Positions 37,466-45,758 of a stretch of DNA of 64,000 nucleotides are shown one piece after another. The stretch's first letter is position 1. Every line of letters begins with the position of its first letter. Source of the DNA: Vibrio splendidus (lineage in GTDB: Bacteria; Pseudomonadota; Gammaproteobacteria; Enterobacterales; Vibrionaceae); NCBI RefSeq assembly GCF_024347615.1, contig NZ_AP025508.1:2356001-2420000 (forward strand), written 5' to 3'. The notes beneath the pieces are model-generated. The model was not told the DNA's origin, did not search any database, and saw only the letters and a program-made list of their open reading frames with translations. Both the position numbers and the translations under genes were made by a program.

Positions 37466-38813
37466 TCATTAATCCCTCTAGTGTCAGTAACACTGTAATT
37501 TCCGTTCCAAGGCCAATCTCACTCATCAATTCAAAATCACCACCGATGAATTCCACTCGCTCTCTCATGTTACGTAGACCGATCCCTCGTTTTTCCATCG
37601 CTTTATAGGTGTTGAAACCGACACCGTTGTCTTGGATTAGAAGCTGTAACACGTTGCCAATTTGCTGTGCGATAACCGTTACTTTGGTCGCTTGTGCGTG
37701 TTTCTCTATATTATTTAGGGACTCTTGCACCACTCGATATAAGGTCGTCGCAGCCTCTGATTTCAATTTTCCGGGCTGAGTACTAAACAAGGTTTCAACC
37801 TCAATACCCGAATGCGCCTGAAAATCTAATAACAACGAAGACAGCGCCGCTTCTAAGCCGATATCATCCAAAGAACTTGGCCGAAGTTGATGCGAGATGT
37901 GCCTCACCTCTTCGATCGCTCGCATCAATGAATGCTGCGACTTATTCAAATGCGCTTTGAGGTCTTCATTTTGTAACTTATTACCAAGTAGTTCTAAGTG
38001 GCAACGACTTGATACTAATAATTGATTAATACCGTCATGCAGCTCTCGCGCTAAATGCTTCTTCTCGTCTTCTTGGAACATCACCGTTTTATGGGCGAGC
38101 TCTTTTAAATTATTATCCGCAATTCGATGTTCATGCATGTTAATGGCCAACGTCAGCACGATAATAACCGCCACCGTCACGCTAAGAATCACCACAATCG
38201 AGAAGAACGTGGTTTCAATATTCTTGTTGATCGCAGCCTGCATCGAAGCCACTTCTTGGTGCACGTCTTCAATATACAAACCCGTGCCAATCATCCAATC
38301 CCAACGCTCTAACCAAGCGGCGTAACTCAGCTTAGAGACCACTTCCCCTGTCGAGGGCTTTTGCCACAAATACTGGTGGAACCCTCCTCCGGTTTGCGCC
38401 TCTCTTAGCAGAGCTTCGATCAGAAAGTCGCCATCTTCATCTTGCAATTGAAGCAGATTTTTCCCAATCAATTCCGGCTGTATTGGATGAACCAAATTGG
38501 TTCCGTGGCGATCATATGCGAAGAAATAACCATCAGAGCCATATCTAAGTTTAGACAATATGGTTCGAACTTCTTTTTTGGCTTGGGCTTCTTGGATATT
38601 TGGATCGTTATAGATGTGTTCAATGGCGTCGAATGCGAGGTCGACCGTGTCTTTGAGGGCGTTTTCACGCGACTTGATTAGGCTGTCTCTGAAGATCTCG
38701 ACCTCTTTCGCACCCAACGTCTTGGTTTGGTGTAACGAGATCCAACTTATGCTCGCCGTGACCAGCAGCAACGGGAGTAGCGTCAGCAAAATCAGCTTAG
38801 CTTTTAGAGGCAT
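37458..38813 (-). CDS. Single-Cache sensor histidine kinase (HisKA_3 type)
   Basis: 451 residues: TM1 (~8-27), periplasmic single-Cache domain (~35-185; GYFFAYDRHGTNLVHP and GWDWMIGTGLYIEDV-like end), TM2 (~203-224), dimerisation helix with phospho-acceptor H259 (LARELHDGINQLL) and an ATPase domain with DNGVGF and GIGLRNMRERV. sCache kinases of this form next to TRAP genes commonly sense the transported organic acid, which I infer here. Confidence 0.93.
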   Translation of the reverse strand: MPLKAKLILLTLLPLLLVTASISWISLHQTKTLGAKEVEIFRDSLIKSRENALKDTVDLAFDAIEHIYNDPNIQEAQAKKEVRTILSKLRYGSDGYFFAYDRHGTNLVHPIQPELIGKNLLQLQDEDGDFLIEALLREAQTGGGFHQYLWQKPSTGEVVSKLSYAAWLERWDWMIGTGLYIEDVHQEVASMQAAINKNIETTFFSIVVILSVTVAVIIVLTLAINMHEHRIADNNLKELAHKTVMFQEDEKKHLARELHDGINQLLVSSRCHLELLGNKLQNEDLKAHLNKSQHSLMRAIEEVRHISHQLRPSSLDDIGLEAALSSLLLDFQAHSGIEVETLFSTQPGKLKSEAATTLYRVVQESLNNIEKHAQATKVTVIAQQIGNVLQLLIQDNGVGFNTYKAMEKRGIGLRNMRERVEFIGGDFELMSEIGLGTEITVLLTLEGLMNE

Positions 38814-38826
38814 TCCTTTCCCTCAC

Positions 38827-38864
38827 AAAAAACGGCTTACTGAACATCAATAAGCCGTTTTACT
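38827..38864 (-). terminator. Intrinsic terminator of the TRAP operon
   Basis: AAAACGGCTTA / TAAGCCGTTTT with an 11-nt loop; T tract on the minus strand. It separates dctM from the kinase gene. Confidence 0.9.
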
Positions 38865-38917
38865 TTAGCAATTTATAGATAGCCGTTGAAACATATCATT
38901 CACATTCTTGGCTTCAC

Positions 38918-40201
38918 TCACATTCCATAGAAAGAAGGGAAAGCGAGAAGTGATCCAAGTACGAGGATTTGAATCAGAATAAACGGCATCACGCCTCGGT
39001 AGATGTCTTTTGTGGTGACGCCTTTCGGTGCAACCCCTTTCAAATAGAACAAACTAAAACCAAATGGCGGCGTTAAGAAGGAGGTTTGTAGGTTCATCGC
39101 GATAAGGATAGCGAACCAAGTCATGTTGATGCCCATCAGTTCAGCAACAGGCGCAATGATCGGCACGATAATGAAACAGATTTCTACGAAGTCGATGAAG
39201 AAACCAAGAATCAAAATCACCAACATGGTAATGATCAAGAAGCCCCATTTTTCACCCGGCAACTGCAGCATCCACTCTTCAACCAGATAATCACCGCCAG
39301 TATAGGTAAACGCCATCGAGAATGCCGTCGCACCAAGCAAGATAGCAAAGACCATTGCCGTGACTTTCACTGTTTCTTTGGACGCTTCATACACCATCGA
39401 CCAACTGAATTGACCGTACAGTAAAGCAAGTACTAAGGCACCCGCGCCACCTAATGCAGCTGACTCTGTCGGCGTGGCAACACCCGCGAAGATAGAGCCC
39501 AATACCACAATGATCAGCGCGAGTGGCGGTACGATAGCTTTCAGTGCATTGATGACTTCTTGTTTACGACTAATTGAGTCATCACGTTCAATCGGTTGAG
39601 CCGCTTCTGGGTTAAGCTTGGCGTATATCAAGATATAAACGATATACGCGCCCACCAACATGACACCAGGCCAAATCGCCGCTTGGAACAGGTCCCCTAC
39701 TGGCACACCGAGTACATCACCTAATAAGATCAGTACGATAGAAGGCGGAATGATTTGCCCTAACGTGCCAGACGCACAAATAGTGCCGCAGGCTAAGCCT
39801 TTGTCGTAGTTGTACTTGAGCATAACTGGCAACGAGATAAGACCCATGGCAACCACAGAAGCACCTACTACGCCCGTTGAAGCCGCAAGCAGTGAACCCA
39901 CAAGTACCGTCGAGATAGCAATACCACCACGAACACCACCAAACAGTCGTCCCATTGACTCAAGCAACTGCTCAGCAAGCTTGGTCTTTTGTAGAACAAG
40001 CCCCATGAAAACGAACAATGGAACGGCCATCAGCACCGTATTTTCCATGATCGATTGAATTCGATATGGCATGAAGGCGAACATTTCGATGCCTTCAGCC
40101 CAAACACCAAAGATTAACGCGATACCACCAAAGGTGAACGCGACCGGGAAGCCAAGTAAAAGTGCAAACAAGGCTACGAAAAACATTACTATTCCAATCA
40201 T
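38918..40201 (-). CDS. dctM: TRAP transporter large permease subunit (DctM)
   Basis: 427 residues, twelve-helix elevator-type permease: FMGLVLQKTKLAEQLLESMG, GASVVAMGLISLPVMLKYNYD and the FLTPPFGFSLFYLKG segment are standard DctM features. It forms the inner-membrane Na+-driven channel with DctQ, fed by the periplasmic DctP. Start lies nine bases after dctQ. Confidence 0.94.
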   Translation of the reverse strand: MIGIVMFFVALFALLLGFPVAFTFGGIALIFGVWAEGIEMFAFMPYRIQSIMENTVLMAVPLFVFMGLVLQKTKLAEQLLESMGRLFGGVRGGIAISTVLVGSLLAASTGVVGASVVAMGLISLPVMLKYNYDKGLACGTICASGTLGQIIPPSIVLILLGDVLGVPVGDLFQAAIWPGVMLVGAYIVYILIYAKLNPEAAQPIERDDSISRKQEVINALKAIVPPLALIIVVLGSIFAGVATPTESAALGGAGALVLALLYGQFSWSMVYEASKETVKVTAMVFAILLGATAFSMAFTYTGGDYLVEEWMLQLPGEKWGFLIITMLVILILGFFIDFVEICFIIVPIIAPVAELMGINMTWFAILIAMNLQTSFLTPPFGFSLFYLKGVAPKGVTTKDIYRGVMPFILIQILVLGSLLAFPSFYGM

Positions 40202-40210
40202 GTTCAGCCT

Positions 40211-40771
40211 CTACTTATTCTTTGTGTGAGTATTGTTTGCATGCGTGTTATTTGCATGGATAAGGTGCGGATTAAAAATCTTGTTCAACGAATGCAGAAT
40301 CAAACCAACACCACTGACTGCCATCAAGAAAAACGACAGTGGGATCATCGCTTTAATGATCCAACGATACGGCAAGCCACCGGGATCGCCCGACGTTTCA
40401 CCCAGGTTATAACTCTCTTTGGCAACATCGATACCAAACCAAGCCACCAGCAAACAGAAAGGAAGCAGGAAGACAACGGTGCCTATTAGGTCAATAATCG
40501 CTTGTGCCTTGAAGCTGAGTTGTTCGTAAAAAACATCCACTCGTACGTGGCCACCCGCTTTGATGGCATAAGGAACACCTAATAGAAAAACGGCTGAGAA
40601 AAGGTGCCATTCCATTTCTTGGAAGGCGATAGACACATCGTTAAAGGCGTACCGCATCACAACGTCATACACAACGTTCGCAACAAGAAGGATAAACAAC
40701 ATACTGGAAAGCCATCCCAGTGCATCACCGATACGATTAAATAGGCGTTCAATATAAATTAGACTTCGCAT
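40211..40771 (-). CDS. dctQ: TRAP transporter small permease subunit (DctQ)
   Basis: 186 residues from ATG 40771, six bases after GGAG; upstream in-frame ATGs at 40783 and 40843 lack a ribosome site. Four membrane helices, with the family's Arg/Glu-containing VMRYAFND and EMEWHLFSAVFLLG stretches. Odd feature: the tail repeats HANNT twice (15-nt DNA repeat) before ending in TKNK. Confidence 0.92.
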   Translation of the reverse strand: MRSLIYIERLFNRIGDALGWLSSMLFILLVANVVYDVVMRYAFNDVSIAFQEMEWHLFSAVFLLGVPYAIKAGGHVRVDVFYEQLSFKAQAIIDLIGTVVFLLPFCLLVAWFGIDVAKESYNLGETSGDPGGLPYRWIIKAMIPLSFFLMAVSGVGLILHSLNKIFNPHLIHANNTHANNTHTKNK

Positions 40772-40880
40772 TCCCGACTCCATGGAATTTGAAAAGACAT
40801 CGCGTATTAGAGTTAGTGCAGCTAAAACAAGTAGCGCTAACAAGATGCACGACGTAGAAAGGGTTCTTGGGATCTTGTTA

Positions 40881-40970
40881 CAGGATTTATCCTGCTTAAT
40901 TATTATGTTTAAAATGAACCCGCCGCTTAGTCACTCTTAGTTACCTAACAAGAACAGCTTTGGGTTCATT
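40881..40970 (-). promoter_or_regulatory. Hairpins in the dctP-dctQ intergenic gap
   Basis: AATGAACCC (40913-40921) pairs exactly with GGGTTCATT (40962-40970) across 40 nt; a second small hairpin CAGGA-TTTA-TCCTG lies at 40881-40894. Structures here can stabilise the abundant dctP message relative to dctQM. Confidence 0.6.
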
Positions 40971-40987
40971 AGTTCAACAACTGTCGA

Positions 40988-42082
40988 TTATTTCGCTTGG
41001 CTATTTAGATAAGCTCTGTGTGAAATATCCGTCCAAGAGCGCACTTGCTCTAGGTAGCTGGCTTGTGAAGCTTGGATCTCTTTTGCCAACTCATCTTTCT
41101 CAGCATGTGCAGCAAGTAGGCGATCGTTCGCTTCTTTCAGTGCCGACATGACTTCAGGCGGGAAATCTTTAACTTGTACGTCTGGGTATTCTGTTTTCAT
41201 TGAAACCCAGTTCTTGCCGCTTTCGTGCGTTGCTTGTGTATACATGTCGTAAGCCGCTGTACGCATTGCAACACGCAAGATTTCTTGTAGGTCTTCAGGA
41301 AGCTTGTTCCATGTACGCTTGTTTACTAGGAATTGAAGCTCTGAACCCGGCTCGTGCCAACCTGTGTAGTAGTACGGCGCGATTTTGTGGAAACCCATAC
41401 GCAGATCAAGTGATGGACCTACCCACTCTAGTGCATCGATTGTGCGACGCTCTAAAGACGTGTAAAGCTCACCAGGGGCAATATTAGTCGGCTTAGCACC
41501 TAGCTCCGCAAGGATCTCACCAGCAAAGCCTGGGATTCGCATTTTCAGACCTTGTAGATCTTCAACGCTGTTGATCTCTTTTTGAAACCAACCACCCATC
41601 TGAATATCCGTGTTACCACCTGGGAACGACATTAGGTTGTGTGGAGAGTAAACCTGCTCCATCAACTCCATACCGCCACCGTGATAGAACCACGCATATT
41701 GTTCAGCTGGCGTCATACCGAAAGGCATAGAAGTGAAGTAAAGAGTGTTTGGAACTTTACCTTTCCAGTAGTAAGAGCCTGAGTGACCCATGTCGTATTG
41801 ACCAGACTTAACCATGTCAAAAACGCCAAGCGGTGCTTTGTGTTTGTTCGCTGAATCGATTCTGATTTGCAGTCGACCATTCGACATCTTCTCAGCCATC
41901 GCAGCCATGTTTTTGGTTGCATCACCGAAAACAGGGAAGTTTGGTCCCCATGTTTCAGCAAGCTTCAAGCGATAAACCTTATCAGCAGCTGTGGCGCCAG
42001 TTGCGACCAAAGCTAAACAAGCCGCTGCAGTAACCGCAACGTTTTTAAAAACTCGTGTGAGGGAGTTAGAAATGAGACTCAT
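40988..42082 (-). CDS. dctP: TRAP transporter substrate-binding protein (DctP/TakP-like)
   Basis: 364 residues from ATG 42082, seven bases after AAGGA; an ATG nine codons upstream is less likely. A signal peptide (to about residue 33, ATGATAADK) is followed by a periplasmic binding fold with the substrate Arg in GLKMRIPGFAGEIL and the segments YTSLERRTIDALEWVGPSLD and YYYTGWHEPGSELQ, which are characteristic of the TakP branch that binds 2-oxo acids such as pyruvate. First gene of dctPQM. Confidence 0.92.
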   Translation of the reverse strand: MSLISNSLTRVFKNVAVTAAACLALVATGATAADKVYRLKLAETWGPNFPVFGDATKNMAAMAEKMSNGRLQIRIDSANKHKAPLGVFDMVKSGQYDMGHSGSYYWKGKVPNTLYFTSMPFGMTPAEQYAWFYHGGGMELMEQVYSPHNLMSFPGGNTDIQMGGWFQKEINSVEDLQGLKMRIPGFAGEILAELGAKPTNIAPGELYTSLERRTIDALEWVGPSLDLRMGFHKIAPYYYTGWHEPGSELQFLVNKRTWNKLPEDLQEILRVAMRTAAYDMYTQATHESGKNWVSMKTEYPDVQVKDFPPEVMSALKEANDRLLAAHAEKDELAKEIQASQASYLEQVRSWTDISHRAYLNSQAK

Positions 42083-42570
42083 GTTCACGTCCTTTTGTTG
42101 GATTAACACTCTTTCTGTGAGTATTTTTTATGGTTCAACATAAGAGTGCACCTTGATGAGGTAACTAGATATCAGGGAGAGCACGCACGACCGACGCACA
42201 CAAACTGCGTATTAGACCAAAGGATTACGTAGAACTACGTAGGAGATAATTGAGTTATGTCGATTTTAAAGGACTTACTCTATTCATCAGGGGAATGCTT
42301 ATTGATAAGTACCTAAGTATTAATAATTAAATACCGTTAACAATTGATTGCCATTTCGTGATGAGGCTCTATTCACACCACAGATCAAATACGCACCTAA
42401 ATGCATTCAATCCATGAGAATCAGGTTTCACAGAATCAGACGCCCTACTTTGGTGCTTACTGATTCGAAACATGGGACACGCGACAGACAGATGAATAAC
42501 GGAAGAGATCAGCCGATTGGAAATAAGGCTTCTGGGGCTTGGTTCGAATGCTAGGTTTGAATATAAGTAT

Positions 42571-42644
42571 GGGTTTAGGGGGTTAGGGGTTTTAGTTTGG
42601 GATTGGGTTTTGGGTTTTGGGTTTTGGGATTTGGGATTTGGGAT
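42571..42644. repeat. G-rich heptamer array (TTTTGGG/ATTTGGG)
   Basis: Six GGG tracts spaced exactly seven bases apart from 42605 to 42642, preceded by GGG, GGGGG, GGGG and GGG. The plus strand has far more than four G tracts with short T/A loops, so it could form a G-quadruplex. Confidence 0.92.
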
Positions 42645-42662
42645 TAACATGATCCGCCAGAT

Positions 42663-42691
42663 ACAAAAAAGCCTCGAAAATCGAGGCTTAA
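42663..42691 (-). terminator. Intrinsic terminator of the H1-like gene
   Basis: AAGCCTCGA-AAA-TCGAGGCTT; T tract on the minus strand, about 35 bases after the stop. Confidence 0.93.
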
Positions 42692-42711
42692 AAACTTTAA
42701 CGAAGCGAATG

Positions 42712-42727
42712 TAATCCCGCGGGATTA
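42712..42727. repeat. 16-bp perfect palindrome at the stop of the H1-like gene
   Basis: TAATCCCGCGGGATTA; its last three bases are the complement of the TAA stop. With no T tract it is not a terminator by itself and precedes the real one. Confidence 0.85.
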
Positions 42728-43117
42728 GATAGCTTTGTAGATAACCTTGTTACCTGCAAGTTGCTCTTTCGCTACTAGGTTTTCTTCAAGAAGTTTTTTC
42801 AATGCGCCTGTTGCCCATGAAGCTGCTTTCGCGTCTTCTTGACCAGCTGCTAGGCCGATACCTTTAGGGTTAATGCCTTCAGCATTGCTAACAACGATGT
42901 CTAGAACTTGTTGTTGCTTAGGAGTCAGTGCTACTGCAACTTCTTTAGTTGCTGCTACTGCTTTCTCTACCGCTGGTTTTGCTGCTACAGTTTTTTCTGC
43001 TACAACTTTCTCTGCGACAGGCTTCGCTTTTTTCGGCGTTGCCACTGCTTTAACTACAGCCGCTTTAGTGCGTTTCTGCAGTTTAGCCTGCACCTTACGC
43101 TTATGAGCAAGTCTCAT
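42725..43117 (-). CDS. Lys/Ala-rich histone-H1-like protein with C-terminal helical domain
   Basis: 130 residues. Residues ~1-62 are Lys/Ala/Val-rich, with repeated AEKxVA and AAK-type units, as in bacterial H1-like proteins. Residues ~64-130 (LTPKQQQVLDIVVSNAEGINPKGIG ending KVIYKAI) look like a compact winged helix. It probably binds DNA non-specifically or modulates transcription; vibrio homologues are often labelled MarR-like. A strong GGAGAAA ribosome site precedes it. Its stop codon lies in a 16-bp palindrome (42712-42727). Confidence 0.78.
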   Translation of the reverse strand: MRLAHKRKVQAKLQKRTKAAVVKAVATPKKAKPVAEKVVAEKTVAAKPAVEKAVAATKEVAVALTPKQQQVLDIVVSNAEGINPKGIGLAAGQEDAKAASWATGALKKLLEENLVAKEQLAGNKVIYKAI

Positions 43118-43337
43118 TGAATATTTCTCCAGTTCACTGCTCTTTTCGCAGTGGTGAAAATTTGAAGCGCGATTTATACCAAAAAACAGGAGCTATTTGT
43201 AGAGTGAAGCGCCGAAAGTCGACGAAAAATACCGATATTGTCTACTAGCGTCTATTATTTAATCATCGACTTATCAATTCAGGGTCATATACACTGGTTA
43301 TCCATCCAGACAAAAATATGAAAACTTGGTGTTACCT

Positions 43338-44153
43338 ATGGACACTCGTCACCTTACAAATTTCTCTTTGCCTTCGTTCACACGTTCGTACCGTATTCTG
43401 GCCGTTGTTTTAGGCTTCGTTTGCTTGATCGTTGCTCTGTACAGTGACAATCCAAAGTTACTGATCGTGGGTGCATTTTGCATTATTGCCCTACTCGGAA
43501 CTGGCTATTATTTAATGTTGCGCAGCAGAGTGATGTTCACTCTCACACCGACTCATTTTCAGCAGCATTTTTATAAAGGTGGGTGGGTTTTAAAGTGGAG
43601 CAATATTGAAAAGATTGGCATGTGTACCTACGAGCAAGAGGGGTGGCATCAACCTCTTCCTTGGGTTGGTATCAAGGTTAAAGATTACTCGCCCTACCTC
43701 GATTCAATTTGCCCTAAAATCACTTGCGAGTTATTGCTGAGCCAGCGAGCACTTTTGTATCTAGGAGCGAAGCAAGCGGGTAAAGAATCACACTTTGAAG
43801 ATATGGTGCTCGACTCATCGCATTACCATGCGCGCTGCACTGAGAGCGGTTGTGTGGAACTGAACAGATATAAAGAGTCACAAAATACTGACGAGGTTAT
43901 CTTCAACGATAGCCAAACACAGACTAGCCCAGGTTCATCCCATGAATCGAAATCCCATAAATCGAATGCGAAAAACACAGTGATTAAAGACTATTCCGGG
44001 TTACAGGCGATGCTTGCGAACAGGATGAAATATCAGAGGGGTTTCCACGGTTACGATATTTTCATATCAACTCAAGATTTGAATATGAGTGGGGAAGAGT
44101 TTATTGGACTTGCTCGACGCTACTTGGCGGCTGCCGAGCGTCTTTCTGATTAA
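43338..44153 (+). CDS. DUF2982 inner-membrane protein
   Basis: 271 residues from ATG 43338 (a TTG four codons earlier is also open). Two membrane helices (~21-60) form a hairpin, followed by a PH-like cytoplasmic region (MFTLTPTHFQQHFYKGGWVLKWSNIEKIG) and a disordered Ser/Lys-rich linker (~195-220). Matches the vibrio/alteromonad DUF2982 family, function unknown. Single gene. Confidence 0.78.
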   Translation: MDTRHLTNFSLPSFTRSYRILAVVLGFVCLIVALYSDNPKLLIVGAFCIIALLGTGYYLMLRSRVMFTLTPTHFQQHFYKGGWVLKWSNIEKIGMCTYEQEGWHQPLPWVGIKVKDYSPYLDSICPKITCELLLSQRALLYLGAKQAGKESHFEDMVLDSSHYHARCTESGCVELNRYKESQNTDEVIFNDSQTQTSPGSSHESKSHKSNAKNTVIKDYSGLQAMLANRMKYQRGFHGYDIFISTQDLNMSGEEFIGLARRYLAAAERLSD

Positions 44154-44187
44154 AATTAAACAGGTTTAAAAATAAACTCGCACGCAA

Positions 44188-44225
44188 TAAAAAAGCTTAG
44201 CTTTCATAGGAAAAGCTAAGCTTCA
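44188..44225 (-). terminator. Terminator between DUF2982 and ycbL genes
   Basis: AAGCTTAGCTTT (44193-44204) pairs with AAAGCTAAGCTT (44212-44223); T tract on the minus strand, some T on the plus strand, so it may serve both convergent genes. Confidence 0.88.
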
Positions 44226-44256
44226 TTTTCAATCGTTCTTCTATTAAATCAGAGAC

Positions 44257-44910
44257 CTAGTACAGAGGCATTTCATCCGCTACGAATGGGTTTGATGCGC
44301 GCTCACGGCCAAATGTAGACTCAGGGCCATGACCCGGAACGAATGTTACGTCGCTTCCTAGTGGCCAAAGCTTAGTCTTGATTGAAGCAATCAGCGTGTT
44401 GAAATCACCTTGAGGGAAATCCGTACGACCAATAGCACCGTTAAATAAAACATCACCAACAAACGCCATGCGCGCTTGCTCGCTGAACAGTACAACGTGA
44501 CCTGGCGTATGACCCGGAGTATGAATCACATCAATCACTTGGTTACCAAAAGTCACTTTGTCGCCCTCTTCCAACCATGTGTTTGGTTCAAAGGCTTTGC
44601 ACAGTGGGAAACCAAACATCTGGCTTTGATTCTCTAGACCTTGAAGCCAAAAGTTATCGGCTTTATGCGGGCCAACAATGTTCACGTTCAAGATCTCAGC
44701 AAGCGGTACAGTGCCACCCACATGGTCTAAGTGACCGTGCGTCAGTACCAAGTTCACCACTTTAACACCTAGCTCTTCAATGATCGCAGCCAGCTGTTGA
44801 ACGTCACCGCCCGGATCGACAACGATGCCTTCCATTGTCTCATCACACCACACAATTGAGCAGTTTTGAGAGAAAGAGGTAACAGGGACAACTTGATACT
44901 TGAGAGACAT
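44257..44910 (-). CDS. ycbL: YcbL-type metallo-beta-lactamase-fold hydrolase (glyoxalase II-like)
   Basis: 217 residues from ATG 44910, seven bases after AAGG. Metal ligands: THGHLDHVGG (HxHxDH), the HTPGHTPGHVVLF His, the VGDVLFNGAIGR Asp and the VPGHGPEST His, as in YcbL/type II glyoxalase hydrolases, which split S-lactoylglutathione-like thioesters. It follows mepK and ldtD on the same strand, as in E. coli. Confidence 0.92.
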   Translation of the reverse strand: MSLKYQVVPVTSFSQNCSIVWCDETMEGIVVDPGGDVQQLAAIIEELGVKVVNLVLTHGHLDHVGGTVPLAEILNVNIVGPHKADNFWLQGLENQSQMFGFPLCKAFEPNTWLEEGDKVTFGNQVIDVIHTPGHTPGHVVLFSEQARMAFVGDVLFNGAIGRTDFPQGDFNTLIASIKTKLWPLGSDVTFVPGHGPESTFGRERASNPFVADEMPLY

Positions 44911-45010
44911 ATACAAACCTTAAAGGGCAAACTGAAATTTGGGCAAACTATGACATTGGATGTCTACTTTGACAAGTCCCTACCGTTTCGCTCGCAATCT
45001 AAGCCTAGCG

Positions 45011-45559
45011 CTACCAGCTGCGAACTGGGCCAGTATCGATATGGATAAAGTTGCTACGTGCATAATAACCTACACCACCCGCGTTCAGGCTTTTGGCTAC
45101 GTCTCTTAATTCTTTTAGGTTGACGCCATCAATACGGAAATCAATCGCTTTACCCAACATGTGGTAGCTCTTCTTAGCTACGCCACTCGACTTAGAGCGC
45201 AATGCTTCATTGGTCGCAGGAGAACGGTAACCAGAGATGATTTGAACTTCTTTTTGAATACCTAAGACATTTTGAATCTGAGTGATCTGATCAAACAGGT
45301 TCTTATCCATTGGGTGAATTTCATTACGGCGGAAATCGCGACATAGTTTGCTGAGGCGTGCCATCTCGTCACCAACATAGTTAGTGCCATCGAAATAACA
45401 GGTCTCTAATCGTTCACCAGTGTGAAGATTGTTCATGCTAATCGTTCTTGGTTGATCAGGGTATGAAGCAAAAGCGATAGAAGGAGTAATTGAGGCGACA
45501 ACAGCGGTACCACCAGCGTAAGTCAGAAACTGACGGCGTGAAAATAAACTTTGAGACAT
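45011..45559 (-). CDS. mepK: MepK (YcbK), periplasmic peptidoglycan endopeptidase
   Basis: 182 residues from ATG 45559, the same length as E. coli MepK; the upstream in-frame codons are ignored. A Tat signal (SRRQFLTYAGG) leads to an M15-type metal site: SGYRSPATNEALR, KKSYHMLGKAIDFRI (HxxGxAxD) and NFIHIDTGPVRSW. MepK cleaves 3,3 cross-links made by L,D-transpeptidases, and ldtD is the next gene upstream, which makes functional sense. Confidence 0.93.
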   Translation of the reverse strand: MSQSLFSRRQFLTYAGGTAVVASITPSIAFASYPDQPRTISMNNLHTGERLETCYFDGTNYVGDEMARLSKLCRDFRRNEIHPMDKNLFDQITQIQNVLGIQKEVQIISGYRSPATNEALRSKSSGVAKKSYHMLGKAIDFRIDGVNLKELRDVAKSLNAGGVGYYARSNFIHIDTGPVRSW

Positions 45560-45758
45560 ACAGCAAAAAAACCAATTAGATCGAACGAAAAATGCACGAT
45601 ACATAATGGTAATTGCTGCGTCAACGTACAAAAACCGCCCAAAAGGTTAGTATTTGTAACCTTTGCACGGTTAGTTATTGATCCACATTATAATTTTATC
45701 AATAGAAGCTTAGTTGTCATTTTTTGGTCAAGATCACCCTTATTGGCTTCATTGATAA

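Larger units (their letters stand above)
42083..42724. other. Long non-coding region upstream of dctP with G-rich heptamers
   Basis: About 640 bases: the dctP leader, then AT-rich sequence with no supported gene, a G-rich tandem repeat (42571-42644) and the terminator of the next gene. An ORF across the repeat on the minus strand is a composition artefact. Confidence 0.6.

Noticed and set aside
42369-42650. 93-codon minus-strand ORF with Asn-Pro-Lys repeats
   Set aside because: It arises from the G-rich heptamers read on the other strand and has no ribosome site.
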